From Medicago truncatula (taxonomy: Eukaryota; Streptophyta; Magnoliopsida; Fabales; Fabaceae), in contig NC_053048.1 of assembly GCF_003473485.1 (NCBI RefSeq), positions 50,837,755 to 50,901,754 on the forward strand: a DNA stretch of 64,000 bases, given 5' to 3'. Shown here in pieces: positions 1 through 15,700 of the stretch. The notes under the pieces were generated by a model, which was not told the DNA's origin, did not search any database, and saw nothing but the letters and a program-made list of their open reading frames with translations. The number at the start of each line of letters is the position of its first letter. The stretch's first letter is position 1. Both the position numbers and the translations under genes were made by a program.

Positions 1-1982
1 ACAACTTTTATTTTGCAATTCTGAAAAATTAATAATTATGTATCTTTCTATTCTTTTTTCTACAATTGTAGTAAATAGGGATCAAATATTTTGTTTTTTT
101 TTTAAATAAAATTAAAATAAGCTATTTTAGCAATGTTTAATGTCGTTTCCTTTCCTTTAGAGTTTAACTATTTTTTATTTAATTTTCTCAAAAAAAAAAC
201 TATTTTTTATTTAATAGTTCGAATTTAACTATGTATTTCCTTAATATAGGTATAAAATATATTATTATATTATTATAACGAAAAGACATACACTAATGCA
301 CCTATCTATCATTCTTTCAAAAAGGATAAAACGTGCATCTCTATCCACTTTTCTACGAATTTAATTGTATAGGCACTAACCTACCTGTATATTTGTTTTG
401 TAAAAAATAAAGTTCAAATTGTTTCTATTATTAGTGGTGTTGTTTATCTTTAAATGGAATTTAATTAAATTTTTTAATCAATAATTTAAATAATATTAAA
501 AAAAAAACTGACAAAATGGTTAAAATGAAAGGTAAAAATGATAAAAAAAAAAATTAAAAAAAAAAAAAAAAAAAAACTACCCCAAATTTATGTATGAAGT
601 TTTAGATTGTATATCTTTACATCTCATGATGCATACACCGTTCTCTTTTTCGCACATTTCATTAGAAAATATGCAGATTTAGTCTTTGAAATGAAAACTG
701 AAGTAGCAAATTTGCTAGTAAGTTGTGAACTAGCTATTCGACTCCATGCTACACGTTTGCTGAAAAAATGATCACAGCAACAACACGTTGATATAAAGAT
801 TCACAATTTCACATAGATCCAATTAATAAAATGGACATACCACAACATAAATGAAGGGAGTACTATCACATTAATATGAAACAGGTTGTAAAAAAAAAAA
901 AGCTGCTTCCAAAAATTGAGACCTCATTCAAAAATGTTTCGACCATTGCAGTGCCAAATTATGCGAGGCAATTTTCACATAAACAACCAATAAGATCCCC
1001 CGAGCCAGCCATCAAAATCAAGAGTATTTTCATCAATATAAAAACTTTACATCATAACTACATCGAGGAAAAGTTCAACAAGTCAATCTCTTTCCACTTA
1101 GAATACATTAAATACTATCTATATACACATAAAAGAGTGAATGAATATACGGGCCAACCCCAAAAGGAAAAGCACCTACAAAACCTCAAAGAGGCCAAAA
1201 AAAAAAAGAACATAAAAGAATCCAACTAATTTTTCCTTTTGCCTGTGGGTTTAAATTTGAGGAAGGAAATCAGGGATGATTGAACCTGTAGGTAGTATCG
1301 TGCGAAAAAGAGGAAATTAGGAAGGACGTGTTATAGTTCTGCAGTTGATTGAACCTTCATCACAATAGAACTGATAGATTCTATCATCCCTAATTTCCTT
1401 GTCAAATTAAATACCCATAAGCAAAAGAAAAAACTAGCGCATACCATATTATAGTTCTGCAGTTGTAGGTTGATTTCACAAACCAAAGGTCTGGGTCTTT
1501 CAGCGCGACTCACATTTCCTACTGCATGAAAGACCCAGTGTTTTGCTCATGCCACAGGACTTACCCACATGTACTGATGAATAAACAATATTTGATTACT
1601 TTCTCTCAACTGAAGCGTATTACACTAAACAAGTCAATAGATAAACAAAACACTAAAGAACACCACAATCTGAACAACTAACCCACGTCTCAAATAATGT
1701 ATAGATAATTTTGTAGATAGATAGATTATCAACAAACGTAGACCAAGAACCAGGAGGAGGAAATCACCTCAACCCATTCTCAAATTATAAACTTATAACT
1801 GCATTAACATTAAAAAGTACAGCTTAACCAAAATATTCCAAGTCGTAAACAATACTTTTGCAACTCATATCAAACAAGAAAATGTTTCTCAGCTACCAAA
1901 AAGACTAATCCAGATGTTACTTTTGGGAAAGGGAAGATAAAATATAAATTGAAGGGATATCATATGATCAAAAACCACTAGC
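1..1982. other. AT-rich intergenic sequence downstream of RPSA
   Basis: No gene can be supported here. The stretch is dominated by A/T runs, for example around 495-580. The open frame at 876-1229 is low-complexity, lysine- and asparagine-rich, and resembles no family I know. A short motif (atagttctgcagttg) occurs twice, near 1334 and 1451. A perfect 12-bp stem with a 24-nt loop lies at 1491-1538. Part of the right side is presumably the 3' UTR of the ribosomal protein SA gene, which ends at 1983 on the minus strand. Confidence 0.5.
1491..1538. repeat. Short perfect inverted repeat (12-bp stem, 24-nt loop)
   Basis: The sequence ctgggtctttca is followed after 24 nt by its exact reverse complement tgaaagacccag. 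The stem is more GC-rich than its surroundings. It could be a hairpin in the 3' flank of the ribosomal protein gene or a relic of a small inverted duplication. No function is assigned. Confidence 0.6.
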
Positions 1983-4323
<2,341 letters not shown>

Positions 4324-4352
4324 GGTGGCGGAAGTAGCAGAGTGTGGTTGAG

Positions 4353-4490
4353 ATTAGGGTTATGAAGCACTTCAACAGTTGGGGATAGAAAGAGCTCTGT
4401 GAGAGTAGGAAGAAATGAAACTGGGTGGGTAGGGTTTTTATGTTCTTGGTTGGTGGTAAAATCCGGCCCAACACTAATATTGGGCCCTTA
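4353..4490 (-). promoter_or_regulatory. RPSA promoter: paired site II elements and telo-box
   Basis: GGCCCA at 4465-4470 and TGGGCC at 4481-4486 form an inverted pair of TCP-type site II elements about 140-165 bp upstream of the start codon. The sequence ttagggtt at 4354-4361 is a telo-box (AACCCTAA on the minus strand) in the 5' leader. This combination is well known in plant ribosomal-protein and other growth-linked promoters. Activity is inferred from sequence only. Confidence 0.6.
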
Positions 4491-5518
4491 AAACTAAAAC
4501 CCAAAATATGGAGGAAATTACTCTTCTCGGTTACAAACTTTCTCCAACACACCCCAAAATTACCCCATTTACTCCAACAACAATTAATTGTAGTTCGATA
4601 ATACTTTTTAAATCGGTTAAACTGATTTCAAAATTGGTGGAACCGATCTTAAAAATGCTGAACGCCATTAACTGAAGAGCCGAACAATAATTTAAGTGTC
4701 ACTCGACCGACATCAGTTCAAAAAAAGAAAATTTAAGAAGTGAGAAGAGTAACTTTTAAATATGGATTCATTTTTAAATCTATTTTTCTTTTGGTTGTAA
4801 ACTAAGTATACATGATCATATGTCCGCTTTTCTATTGCGCTTAATTTTTTTGAGAGTTTCTATTGTGCTTGATTGTATATCTATATTATCGCATATGGTT
4901 ATACCTATACATTTTGTAGCATATACCACACTTATATTATGGTAAATAAATCAAATTAACCTCTCTTCAAAGTGTAACTGTTCCCCTTTTTTGATTCACA
5001 AAAAAAAGTTGTTCCGTTTTTTAATTAGATATTGTTCTTTATATGTATTGTTCCGTTCATATTGTTCATAGTCCAAAACTAATGTATTTCGTTTATACAT
5101 CAAGTATTAACTCAGCGACAAAAACTTGACACTGTAACATCAACCATTGAATTTCAAATCTCATCAATGACAAAAACTGGTTTTAAAAAGTGATTTAGTT
5201 TAAAACTGTTTGAAATGGTTCAGTCTAAAATATGGTTAGATGCAGTTTGGTTCATAGTTTGGTGCAGTTAACCGAAATATTTGAACAGTAGAAGACTTGG
5301 TGTCTGTTTCAATTAATGTGACTTTTGGCAAAATGAAATTGTTACATGTATTTTGGCAAAAGCTACGCTTTAAACTTTCAACAAAATAAAGATGGCACCA
5401 TACTTTCAACAAACTCGCCGCGTATATTAGAATTTCCTCTAAAATCAATATTAGAAACGTTTGTGTTTTAAAAATTAACGTTGACACAAGTTATAAGGCT
5501 GAAACACACATATAAAAG
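4491..5518. other. Intergenic region between RPSA and a transposase remnant
   Basis: No open frame here resembles a known protein. The sequence is AT-rich and non-repetitive by eye. It includes the distal RPSA upstream region. Near 4590-5280 there are scattered short repeats of a motif resembling aaaccggtt/actgatt, but nothing with clear boundaries. Confidence 0.4.
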
Positions 5519-7350
5519 ACGCAAATACCCCTCAGCAGTTAATTGCCGTAGATTTCATTATTCCTAGCTGCCGAAGTTTTTTCGGCAGTTAACTGCAGCC
5601 AGTTTGATTACTTTAGTAGCAATTTCGCATGCACATGGTAGTCCGTAAGATGTCCTTTGAACACAACCACAAATTTCCTTGTCCATGCATAATGTTCCCC
5701 TATAACATGACTCTTCCAAAGCAATGTTGTCCAAAGCATATCAACCTAACCAGGAGTACAAAGTGACATCTTTGAATCTATGTTCCAATACGGTGACGCT
5801 TTGACCAAATGTTGTTTGTATCGCAGTGAACTGAAGCACCAACATGTCATGTATTTTCTCCCAACAAGATACTAAAACATGAGTCGATTCTACCCTGTTG
5901 GTAGTTCTACAACCAAGATGCAACGCATGGTCTGTCCATGCCCTCGCTATTTTCTCCTTCACTTCATTCAAGGCGGTCATGGCATACTTTAGGAAAAGCG
6001 GGAAATCACTACAAACATCTTGGAACTCCACTAATGCATTTGCATATAACTCTTGAGTGGGCGATTCAACCATAACTTTCCATGCATTCATTATCTTCTT
6101 CACACCATCGCGAGGTTTCACCTCTTTCCCATCCTTTTTTCCCAAAAGATATTTACAATCTAAGATGCATCTTTGTTTAACATTTGCTTGCACATGAAAA
6201 TAACAATTCATTGCATAACTTTCGGGGAAAACATTTCCAACCGCTTTCATCAAAGACATATCCCTGCTAGTGACAATCACCTTAAGCATATTCATCTTTA
6301 ACGTAAGAAGTTTACGCAACATTTTTAAAACCCAAACAAAGTTTTTATCTTTCTCATATGTCACAAATCCAAACCCAACCGAATATGTCAAATCGGTCGA
6401 AAGTGACCCAAACTACCTCAAACATTGGCATCTTGTACACGTTGGTTTTGTAGGTGGAGTCCATAACCAAAACCATTGGAAAATTGTTAAACAACTTAAC
6501 GGATGTTGGATGAGCCCAAAAGATATTTTCAATTGTAGTACTTTCACTTTGTGTTCTTGTGAAATAAGTATAGTTGTGCTCATTCAACTTCGAGATAGAT
6601 ATTGCAACGGCTTCTTGTCACCTCTATTTGCCTTCCATATTTGCTGACGTTCATTGTACACTTGCTTGATATTTGTCATGCAATGTGGTCTTTTGTTCTT
6701 CAAATTTATCAAAATATTTCTTGGAAGCATCTTGCACTTGGTCAAGTCACGTACAATCTTCTTTTCGTCCTCCTTTAATCTACCGGTAAGAATGTGTCAT
6801 TCTAAAGCTGGCTCCTTCGCATGGTTGTGAACTCCATTAAGAATGTTCAATCCCCATTCCTTTGTTTGTCTACTAAGATATCCACTAACCATGAACAAAC
6901 ACCCACATTTTCTTAAGCCCATTGACTCATGCTTCGTTTTTTTCCGGCACTTTATGAGCTCCACTCCTTTCACACACTAGTCGCAACAATAGATTGATCA
7001 AACTTGATCTTTGTCTAACAATTGTAAATCCCGCCTTATCTGCTTGACGACGTGCTCACTCAAGCAAATCTTCTCTATCTTTCCACTTAACGTCGTATGA
7101 AAAAACTAGCCGTGTCAACTTCGTCGGCATGAAGTGGGAGGACACCGGAGTCGACATATTTAGAAGCTTCAACATGGACGGAAGCTCCATCAATGTTTGG
7201 TTTGACTTCAGCCTTAGGCGGTTTGACATCTCCGAAAATTTCGACAAAATTTGGTTTTGTGTAGGGGGGCAGGTGGCCTGTTTGATCTGATGAAACATTT
7301 TCTCGCAGTTAAATGCTGAAGGGCAATTTAATCTTTTACTTGTGTTTTTC
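5515..7350 (-). mobile_element. Decayed Mutator-like (MULE) transposase element
   Basis: On the minus strand, three out-of-phase frames together cover much of a plant MULE/FAR1-type transposase. Around 7180-7056 is the N-terminal part (DVKWKDREDLLE). At 6587-6390 is the start of the DDE domain with FNNFPMVLVMDSTYKTN. At 6391-5741 is the rest, with MTYSVGFGFVTYEKDKNFVWVLKMLR, RDMSLMKAVGNVFPESYAMNCYFH and CRTTNRVES. The frame changes near 6390 and stops interrupt the region between about 6600 and 7050, so this is a pseudogene. The second catalytic-Asp position reads TSRD rather than the DRD expected in intact copies. The ends (ccctcagcagttaattgc near 5528; gcagttaaatgctgaagggc near 7305) look like degenerate terminal inverted repeats, so the boundaries are approximate. 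Confidence 0.8.
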
Positions 7351-7399
7351 AGCCTTAGCAAATGTGCATACAACGATTTTCTTGTGTTTTTAAGAATGA

Positions 7400-7558
7400 A
7401 AAGCCCAGCCCAATAAAAAAAACATATAGAAAAGCCCAATAGGAAACCCTAGGTTTTTCTCATACATAAAAAACAAGATATAACCCCATTTCATATCAGA
7501 CAGTGAAGGGTTAGAAGAGGTTCGGCTGCGACGCAGAAACCCTAGAAGGAGAAGAAAG
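7400..7558 (+). promoter_or_regulatory. RPL21 proximal promoter and 5' leader
   Basis: Two site II-like AGCCCA motifs (7402-7411 and around 7432) and a telo-box, aaaccctag, at 7444-7452 lie within 160 bp of the RPL21 start. A second aaaccctag lies in the leader at 7538. This is the standard plant ribosomal-protein promoter pattern. The decayed MULE ends only about 50 bp upstream of this block. Confidence 0.55.
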
Positions 7559-8697
7559 ATGCCGGCTGGTCATGGTTTGAGATCTCGTACGAGAGACTCT
7601 TTCTCTCGTCCATTCAGGAAGAAGGGTACAATCGCCCTTGCCACTTACCTCAGAACCTATCACATCGGCGATTATGTTGATGTCAGGGTTAACGGTGCTG
7701 TACACAAGGGTATGCCTCATAAGTTCTACCACGGTCGTACTGGCCGCGTTTGGAATGTTACCAAACGTGCCATTGGCGTTGAGGTTAACAAACAAGTAAG
7801 ATTCATATCTAATCTCATTTCCGAATTTTAGTTCTGTGGTTTTCTTTGCAAATGTTTTGAATCACTGTTTAGAGTTTTAGGGTTTATGATTTTCTATGCG
7901 GATCTATGTGATTTTTTTTTACTTTTGTTTGATGATGTTTAATTACATTTTGGTTCAATAATGCTTATTTTCGTTCATTTCATTATTTTACCGTTAGTTT
8001 GGTATTATTTTTGTATTGTTTTATTTTCTTGTTATTTGTTTTAATTTGTTACTTGATTTCGGGTTAGATGAGTATATTGCATTATATTATTTTGATTTCA
8101 AATGAATTAAGTAAGTATTTTAATTTTGTAAATGTACATGTGGAATTTTTACTGTTTCATTTTCAGCAATTTAGTAGTTCACTGTATATTGTTTTTTATG
8201 CAAATTTGTGTAATCTGTACCTTTGATGTTGAAGTTAGAGAATCCTTTTGTTTTGTTTAATTCCATGTTACCTAGGTTTTCTTTGTTCATCCTGTGTATG
8301 AAGCATTGATTTGGTCAATGTAATTATAAGTTGTTATTTAGCTGGTTCATTTCATAGTGTTTGTGAGTAAGTTTAGTTTATCTAGCTATTGCTCTGCTTG
8401 TGATTTTAGTATATTGAAATATTTCTCTTTGTGGTTCAGGTGAGGAACAAGATTCTCAGGAAGAGAATCCACGTTCGAGTGGAGCATGTTATGCCTTCTA
8501 GGTGCACTGAGGAGTTCCGTTTGAGGAAGATTAAGAATGATCAACTTAAGGCTGAGGCTAAGGCAAAGGGTGAAGTCATTAGCACCAAGCGCAAGCCAGA
8601 GGGACCTAAACCTGGTTTCATGGTCGAAGGAGCTACATTGGAAACTGTTACTCCAATTCCATATGATGTGGTTAATGATCTTAAGGGAGGATACTAG
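7559..8697 (+). CDS. RPL21: 60S ribosomal protein L21 (eL21), two exons
   Basis: Cytosolic large-subunit ribosomal protein eL21. Exon 1 is 7559-7795 and exon 2 is 8440-8697, with a 644-bp GT/AG phase-0 intron. The product is 164 aa, the usual plant eL21 length. Exon 1 encodes [20 protein letters not shown] through the KOW-like barrel ([34 protein letters not shown]). Exon 2 encodes [20 protein letters not shown], a basic KAEAKAKGE helix and the C-terminus DLKGGY. The ATG at 7559 is preceded by gaagaaag and by telo-box/site II motifs. The two in-frame parts join without loss. Identification is secure. Confidence 0.97.
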
Positions 8698-9829
8698 TCA
8701 TTTTATTTTTCCTAATGTTTTGTAGACTGTCTGATTTTGTTTGGAATTTTGTGAAAGCACTACAATTATGCGAAATTCAGAGTCAGTTTTTGTGTTGTTT
8801 ATTCTGAATACATCTAGATTTTCAAATATTATCTTCATTATATCTTTTTAATAATGTGATTTATGCATATTGCGTTTAGTGGTGGCCCAGATCGTTACCA
8901 TGGCCATCTTTCTTCATCTAACGAAGTAAAATGCGTTTGTTGCTTTGCTTCTGACGTGATTTTCTTCACACTAATTTACTAAATGATGTTTTAACAATAC
9001 TTTATTAGAGATAGTTATTTTCTTCACTAAGTATTTCATACAAATCACTCTATTAGATTTAGTTATTTAATTCGATTTTGCTCAACTATTTTGAAATTTA
9101 TTAACCTAACTCCTAAGGAAATGGTGTTTGATGTTAAGATACTTAAAAGGTTTCCTTTATATTGATGATATTGTATTTAATTTGACGGTGTCGTAAGTAT
9201 ACTTGGGTGAAGAAGCAAACTGTTTTGAGTTGAACAGTATTGAAATCTATGGCAAGATGTCATAAAAGAGTTTTTACTTGGTTTCTAGCATAATTCCAAT
9301 TGATATATCTAACTAGATAGATAGTAGTCTGCCTGGCCATTATTTAGCTTTCTCACAAAACGTTTTGCCATATAAAATATATATAACAGCACGTTTAATG
9401 CTTCCATCGCTTTTCATCAGCAGCCTCTTGTTTGTTTCCTTGTTACGGAGAACAATGAAAGCATTATATCATTTGATTAATAAAAAAAATTACTATGTTA
9501 CTAGAGGGCGTCAATTTAAGTAACGAAACGAGAAATGATGAATATCAATGCTACTGAATGAGAAATGATGAAGAAACAATGCGTTATGCATACGTTGTGC
9601 AGTCCGACATAATGATAGAAACAAAATTCAACAGCAATACTTTTCAGTTGAATACCCGATGATAGTCATTGCTACTGCATTTTCCTTTTAATTTAACTCA
9701 TAAGCCACATATAAACTTATAACCCATTAGAAATTCTACAGCGTTTTCTGTTCCTAGTGAGAGACTATGGAAAGATGTAAAACATTGAGATATATTTTTT
9801 ATTTGTTACATTATACATTACCAGCAAAT
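8698..9829. other. Intergenic sequence downstream of RPL21
   Basis: The first 200-300 bp is the likely RPL21 3' UTR and polyadenylation region. The rest is AT-rich and has no frame of recognisable origin and no repeat with clear ends. Confidence 0.4.
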
Positions 9830-9838
9830 TATTAAGAT

Positions 9839-11233
9839 GAGTTAATTATGTTTAAGGCCCCTATAAATAGGTGCGTTTTCAACATTAGTCCCTACTTAAA
9901 TTTTATTAAATTTTTGATCCCCAACGTTTTTATCCGTTAACGTATTTAGTCTCTGCCGTCAATTTTTGCTGATTGGGCTAACGGCGAAGAATACGTGGAC
10001 GCCACTTGGATGCACTTAGACTCATTGGAATGACATGGCAAGCCACATGTGAATATAATTTTTTTAATTATAAAAACTAATGTTATTTAATTTTAAAAAT
10101 TTATATTTATTTTACTTTTTTTGAAGGAATATATTTATTTTACTTATTAATAAAAAATTAAAAAATGTTGTAAACACTAGGTACACTATACCACCGTGAA
10201 TCTTCTTCTCCTCATCTTGTTCATCATCTCTTCATCCAACACCACCATATCCTTATCCTTCTTCCATTTCCTCACTACCAACAACAGTAAGTCATTAACA
10301 ACATCAAAAACAAAAGAAAAAAAAAGACTGAATAATAACAACACTCAAAAGAAAAAGTAAAACTCAGATCTACAAATTTGGGGATTAGTTGGATTTCTGC
10401 AAAATTTGAACATAGTCAAACACAAGACACCCATCAACCTAAACATGACATGAACCCCATCGACCTCCATCTTCAATTTCAACCCCTTTCACAACCTTTC
10501 ATCTTCGTCTAAAATCGTCCGCACAACCTTGTCCGAGTGCGAGATCGAAGATCTGGTCACAAAGCTTTTCGACTTGTTCAGAAACGATGGTGATGCGGTG
10601 TAGATGGGAAATGGATTGTAGTAGTTGGTTTTGGGAAGTTGTTCTTCTTCCTCTCATTTTTCTATTCTGGTTTTTTCTTCTTCCTTTTTTCACTCATCCA
10701 ACCAACTTAGTGAAATTGAAATTGTTTCTTCTTCCTTTGTTGTTGTTGCATCATTTTTTTTTTTGGTTTGTTCTTGAGTTTTGTGTTGATAGGTGCGAAT
10801 GGAGGCCACAACGGTGGAGGGGATGAAATGCATCAGTGACATGTTTTTTTATGATGATGAACATGAAAAAGAGGATAAACAACATTGAGTTGTTTTTTCC
10901 TCAAAAAAAAAAAAAAACATTGAGTTTTTTTTCCAATTGATTTATTTAAATAAATTGATTAATTTTTATTTAACGATTTTTTTCTACATATTAGTTTTTA
11001 TAAAAAAATTATTCACATGTGGCATGCCATGTCATGTGGCATGCAATGTCATTCCAACGAGTCTAAGTGGCGTCCACGTATTCATCACCGCTAACCCAAT
11101 CAGCAAAAATTGACGGCAGGGACCAAATACATTAACGGACAAAAACGTTGGGGACAAAAAATTTAATAAAATTTAAGTAGGGACTAATGTTGAAAACGCG
11201 CCTATTTATAGAGACCTTAAACATAATTAACCC
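9839..11233. mobile_element. Non-autonomous Mutator-like element with long TIRs
   Basis: The 1395-bp element has terminal inverted repeats of about 200 bp. The left starts gagttaattatgtttaagg at 9839; the right, read inverted, starts gggttaattatgtttaagg at 11233. It is flanked by a perfect 9-bp direct repeat, tattaagat, at 9830-9838 and 11234-11242. Long TIRs with a 9-bp target duplication indicate the Mutator superfamily. There is no transposase. The inner 10190-10830 region has a less AT-rich, CT-rich core with short frames on both strands (for example 10499-10693 minus and 10587-10826 plus). It may be captured host sequence, but I cannot identify a source gene. Confidence 0.85.
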
Positions 11234-11242
11234 TATTAAGAT

Positions 11243-12730
11243 TTAGTGGGTTATATAATTTTTTTTACAGGAGTCGGTGCTTATGTTGGCAAATAGAGTT
11301 TAACCCTAAAACTCCTCGGTCTAATTTGTATGTTTCTCCTCCAAATCAACAACACATCAACCTTGTTATAATCTGCGGTTAATACGTGATAGGAAGCCAA
11401 AGGAGTAGGAAATAGGAGAATATGTGAGCTGCTTTCATCTTCCTACATCGACCATCAACTAATCTTTAAATTTCTTCTACGTGTATGTTTGTAAAAACAA
11501 ATAGGAATGCATACACAATGCAAACACAAATGCGAACAGAAATAGGTTGATATTTATGGAGCAACATCAAAAGCTAGAATTCGAAATTGAAAAGGCAAAA
11601 CTAGATCCTGTAAAAAGTGATGGCCATGTATCGGATAGGAAAGGAGAAGGTAGAAGCGAGTTTAAATCCTCTCCCACAAGCATCCTCCAACAGACAAAAT
11701 GTGAGTGAAGAGAGATAGAGAAGATTGAGATAAAATGAGGCGACTAGGAGCAAGAAAATAATTAAGAGAGATGGAAATAAGATGTAGAGAGATGTAAAGA
11801 AATTTTGCGAGCATCCAAATTTGGTAGAAACACCTTCAAAATTGAGTTCCAGGCCTCATAACAAGCTTCTTCCTTGAGCAATTATTCTTTTCTTTGCAGT
11901 TACTCTATTACCTTTTATTGAAATAACAGACTAAATATTGGCAACTGCTTGAAATAAGATAATAATGTTTACATTCACAGTGAAATTCTGAGAAGATATT
12001 GGCAACTTTTCAGTTCCGACTGACCATCAAGAGGAGGACACATTTCACTAACATTTACACCGGTAAGGCTAGCAATCTTTAATTAATAGGGTAGATTTCA
12101 CTACCATGAACTGAATTACAAACTACCAGTATGCCTAATTTTAACAGCTGCAGTAAATTACTGTAAAGAAACAGGTGTGGTAAATAAATATGTGCCAAAT
12201 TGCAAAAATACTTTTTCCTCCAACTTCGTAAGGCTAGTTTGAAGCCCCTGCACAATGGAAGAAACAATGACAGTTGTTAAAAGAAATTATACAACAGGAC
12301 ATTAACCTGATAAAAAATAATGCAAAGTAATATTCTATCAGGCACGTGATCATCACAATCTCGTTTCAGAGGAGTTTTATGAAGGTCGCTACACCTCCAA
12401 ATTAGTTGCATTCTCGGTCAAAAAAATTCATGAAACACAGTTGAGTTACTAGCGAAATTTTGAAGACAAGTTGTAAAGAAAATACCCCGGCCACCGTGGG
12501 AGAAAAAGGAAAAAGCAGTGCAGTATGTAAACCACAACATGAACTTTTTGTACCGAACATAAGAAAAATATCATGCAAGCACTTCAATGATATTCGCTAA
12601 GATGTCACAATTTAGCATGGAAGCAAAATGTATTTCAAAGGTCAGACATGCAAAGTTGGTTTAAACTGTAGTATGAATATCTCTATTCAATAAGCATCTA
12701 GATCTACGACTGATATCCAAATCTTGATTT
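11243..12730. other. 3' flank of SCC3, no separate gene
   Basis: The region lies between the MULE and the SCC3 stop codon. On the minus strand near 12255-12165, a cag-preceded stretch (GLQTSLTKLEEKVFLQF) could be an exon of a spliced 3' UTR or an alternative 3' end. It is too short to support as a gene. Nothing else is recognisable. Confidence 0.35.
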
Positions 12731-15700
12731 CTAATATGAGATACCAGATGTTCTTGAAGCAGATATATTATCTACAGCTCCCACAGAATTCCCTGTCTTT
12801 GTCTGACCTTTGCTTTCCTCCCTAGAAAGTCCCAGCAGCCTTGACTTTGATAAGCGCCTGATTGAGTGTATCAAAGGAACGTCTTCATCCTCCTCCTCTT
12901 GTTCGGATGCACTAATTGAATCCTCGTCTTCACTTGAGCTATGGTCATTAAAAAGCTTCTTTCCCGGTATGTTTTGCATTTTCCGTGGACGACCCCGACG
13001 CTTAACAGAAACCCCTTCTTTCTCATCTGAAAATGATTATTCCGTTAGTCTTTACTCTAATTATACCAAATCCCGACATCTAAAGTCACATAATATACTA
13101 AGAAAAGGAGATATATCTACTATCATTTAGTCATTACTAATATTGTAAAAAATAAAATTATTGCAAGATGCGGCTAAATGGCAACTTTTAGTTCACAAGC
13201 ACCATAGTGCTCAAATAGAATCAGCAAAGACCGTTTACATCCACCCGAGCATGACGAATTTGGCCCTTCTAAAGTTAGGGGTGTACTTTAGAGGATAAAG
13301 TGAAACAACCATTGAATAACAAAATTTAACGATCAAGATTGTAATAAAATATATGCACATGCAATTTTTTTTACAGAAATATATGCACATGCATGCACTT
13401 TTTAAAAAGCAATTCCTACTTTAGAGGAGCCAAATCAAAACTAAATTGTCTTGATAATCTAAAGGTTATACAGTTATACCCATAAGCAGTTACCAAGTTG
13501 CATTGCTTATCTCGTATGAGAAGTAACCAACTTTGAATATTATCTCTTGAAGAGAACTTCAAATTCACAGTTACCAATACATGGCCAGAGACGTTCAACA
13601 TGGAAAACATAGAGAATTGCAACTGCAGAAAGCTCTTGAAATATGAGGTTCATTCAGCAAAAGCAACAAACCAACAAGAACAACCTGATTAAAATAATAG
13701 AGACAAATCATATTTGAACTCATTATAAAACTAATATGCCCGCCACCTGCATTGCACATGATATTCACTTTCACTATCAGTATACCACAACAACAAAGCC
13801 ATTTTTAAACATCTAATAGTGTCTTCACTTTGATTTATCCCTCAATAGCCACATGTTAACTTATTCAGAAGCCAGACTATCAACACTAACTGCTTCCTTA
13901 TTTGCTACAATTAAAAAGGGTAACTACATCAAATCATGTATTGTTCATAAACAATCGAGTATTCAGTATCCTTTAATGAGTATTGTTTACGTTTACGCTT
14001 GACTTTAAAAGAATTTTTAAAATTGTATATGTATTTGTTGCATAAACTATATATTTTGGTTTCAGTAGAGACCTAACAGGTTGTTGGTTTATAATGATAA
14101 GAGTTTGCCGGTCAGTGTGATAATTAATATAGAGAAGAATTGCATAAAATACCTTGAAAGACTTCATTCTTCACACATTTTTCCCGCAAGACCTCAACAA
14201 ATGTGCAATAGGGACGCCAGCCACTGGGATTTTCATCTTTATTTACATTTTCTGTTCGCTTTTCAACATCCTTCTTACTGTTTTTATAAAGAAGTTGGTT
14301 AAAATGTGCACAGAAGCAAATATTTCTATTTGCCATTCAAAAAATAAATAAAAAATAAGCAAATGTTTTTGAATGACACTTGAAATGAGAAGCAAACTCA
14401 CATTTCCAACACATCTGATGCAGGGAGTTTTGACACAAAATGAACCACAGCTGCTTCCAGAAAAGACAATTGTTTTGGAGCATCTACAAAAGCATATTCA
14501 ATACCATCCTTGACAAGTTTTAAAATGTCAGACTTGTACTTGTTCCGGGCAGCACCAATAAAAGTTCCAGAAAGCTGAACAGCCAGATTTTTACATTCTG
14601 AGAAAGAGTTTTCTGATGAAATATTATCATTTCCAGAGTTATCGACAATATGCCGATGGTATGCCTATCAAAATAAACAGGGGCACAGTTAGAAAAGAAG
14701 AGGGGGGAGGATATAAAAACAGCTAGATCCCTGTTAGAACTGGTCCGTTATCTCTATATGATTACTGGATAATACTTGAGGAATTATTGATCAAACTCTG
14801 GGAATAACTTTCCAAAGAGTTGTGTTACAAGGGAAATAAAGACATACAACACTGAGATAGGAAAGGAAAAGAAACCGATGGTAACTTTCCAACCACCAAA
14901 ATACTAGTTACCTGAATGTCTATCCTTCCCTCTTATTCTATTTATTCAAATACCACAAACAACTAACTAGGCAGGGTCCTTTGTAATGGGCCTGCGCCTT
15001 ACATAAGTATGCATAATAGGAGGCCTACTAACAATCCCTCTGACGAAGAGGGATGGTGGAAAGACAGACCCCACGTTTCCTATCAACTCAAACTTTTATT
15101 TAAAAAAAATCCATAAATCTTGCAAAGAAAGAAGCACAGTAGATTCTTTCAAGAAAAAAAAAGTGATCCTATTTTGAACTGTCTCAACACTAAACTAATT
15201 ATAAAATTATAAGATTTGGAAGGAAACCGAGACATATAAATCATTAGAAATCAAAATAAGATGACAAAGACGCTGATACTTCCATAACAATAAAATTTTA
15301 TTTATTTTCCCGTGTGGCTGTGCCTTTTCTTGTTGTTAGGGTACTGGTGGCTCGTAACAATTAGAAGCCAATATTAGCCTTCAAATACAAAATACAGAAA
15401 TATTTTGGTATTTATATTAAAATTTAAGTAAGACACGTGACTAAATTTCAACTGTTTATCGCTAGTAGAGGTACCCTCATAATTCATAAGGCAACCTTAC
15501 TTTATCTATCGTGTGTGTATATATCAGCCAACATCCAGAAAAACAATTACCTTTTTAAGTGCTTCAAGAAAAATGGCAGCCAAATCATCCTCTCCTTTTT
15601 TCAAAAATGTGATCAGATGTTTTACAATCTCAGCCACACGTGCTCCATGCATTACAAAATGAGAAATAATCTCAGGAGCAAGATAATCCTGCATTAGTGA

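Noticed and set aside
876..1229. 117-codon frame
   Set aside because: Low-complexity Lys/Asn-rich product, no family resemblance, no promoter or splice context.
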